64,000 nucleotides of DNA from Rhodeus uyekii. Lineage: Eukaryota > Chordata > Actinopteri > Cypriniformes > Acheilognathidae. Each line of letters opens with the position of its first letter. Position 1 is the stretch's first letter. Positions 63,746 through 64,000 of the stretch are shown one piece after another. The notes beneath the pieces are model-generated. The model saw only the letters and a program-made list of their open reading frames with translations, made no database searches and was not told the DNA's origin. The position numbers were made by a program, and so were the translations under genes. Where the stretch lies: the NCBI GenBank assembly GCA_037043235.1, contig JAWRVZ010000025.1, positions 181,501 through 245,500 of the forward strand, read 5' to 3'.

Positions 63746-64000
63746 GATAATGAAAGGTAAACTGAGCCATGAAATTGTTGAAGGAAAATAAAATTATGAA
63801 CTTGAAAAATTGGAGCTATCTGCTTTCTTTCTAACACATTAAACAGTTTTTACTTATGGGAGGAAAATGAAATGCAATCCATGAAGAATATCCAAATAAT
63901 GCAAAGGCCTCTAGTAAAAGTTATATTTGTAATTTACAGTACATCAACTTCTGTATGATCACAGGCAGCACCTGTACGCCTGTAATTTAGCATTTACTAT

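Overview
This is vertebrate genomic DNA, most likely from a ray-finned fish and probably a cyprinid. Three intron-containing host genes are visible. They are embedded in AT-rich, microsatellite-dense sequence full of teleost-type mobile elements (DIRS tyrosine-recombinase retrotransposons, Gypsy-like LTRs, hAT-like and other MITEs, L2-like LINE ends). The species call is inference; the gene calls rest on reading the exons directly.

Host genes. (1) The last two coding exons of igfbp3 lie on the + strand (38-157 and 6317-6436), with the gene entering from the left edge. (2) A complete four-exon igfbp1 lies on the - strand (12852 down to 10708), encoding 262 residues, with a TATA box at 12975-12980 and a CpG-dense upstream region carrying HIF-type core motifs near 13.9-14.3 kb. 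(3) The last 16 coding exons of adcy1, a Ca2+/calmodulin-stimulated adenylyl cyclase, lie on the - strand (61291 down to 33304). They cover the second half of C1a, C1b with the calmodulin site, the second six-helix membrane domain and all of C2. The 5' exons lie beyond the right edge. Read on the reverse strand, the order and orientation adcy1(+) igfbp1(+) igfbp3(-) is the same as on human chromosome 7p.

Mobile and repeated DNA. 0-10 kb: igfbp3 intron 3 with microsatellites and a hAT-type MITE with an 8-bp target duplication, then the igfbp3 3' region. 13-30 kb (igfbp1-adcy1 intergenic): a pogo-like MITE, a Gypsy-like remnant with a 36-bp in-frame minisatellite, a solo LTR, a 1.4-kb LTR-like element with a perfect 5-bp target duplication, LINE ends and a degraded DIRS element. 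33-64 kb (adcy1 introns): a nearly structurally complete but frame-broken DIRS element (39596-44735) with textbook inverted terminal repeats and internal complementary region, two nested LTR insertions, a 2.2-kb hAT-like element, a third DIRS fragment, a LINE 3' end and many dispersed AT-rich repeats. Several adcy1 splice junctions directly abut long CT, TG or CA tracts.

How the genes relate: IGFBP1 and IGFBP3 are secreted carriers of insulin-like growth factors. ADCY1 is an integral membrane enzyme making cAMP in response to Ca2+/calmodulin. Their proximity is ancestral linkage, not an operon. I found no evidence for a wholly new gene system. The most unusual material is the mosaic DIRS element with duplicated modules and a tRNA-Asp-like insert, and the simple-repeat splice junctions.
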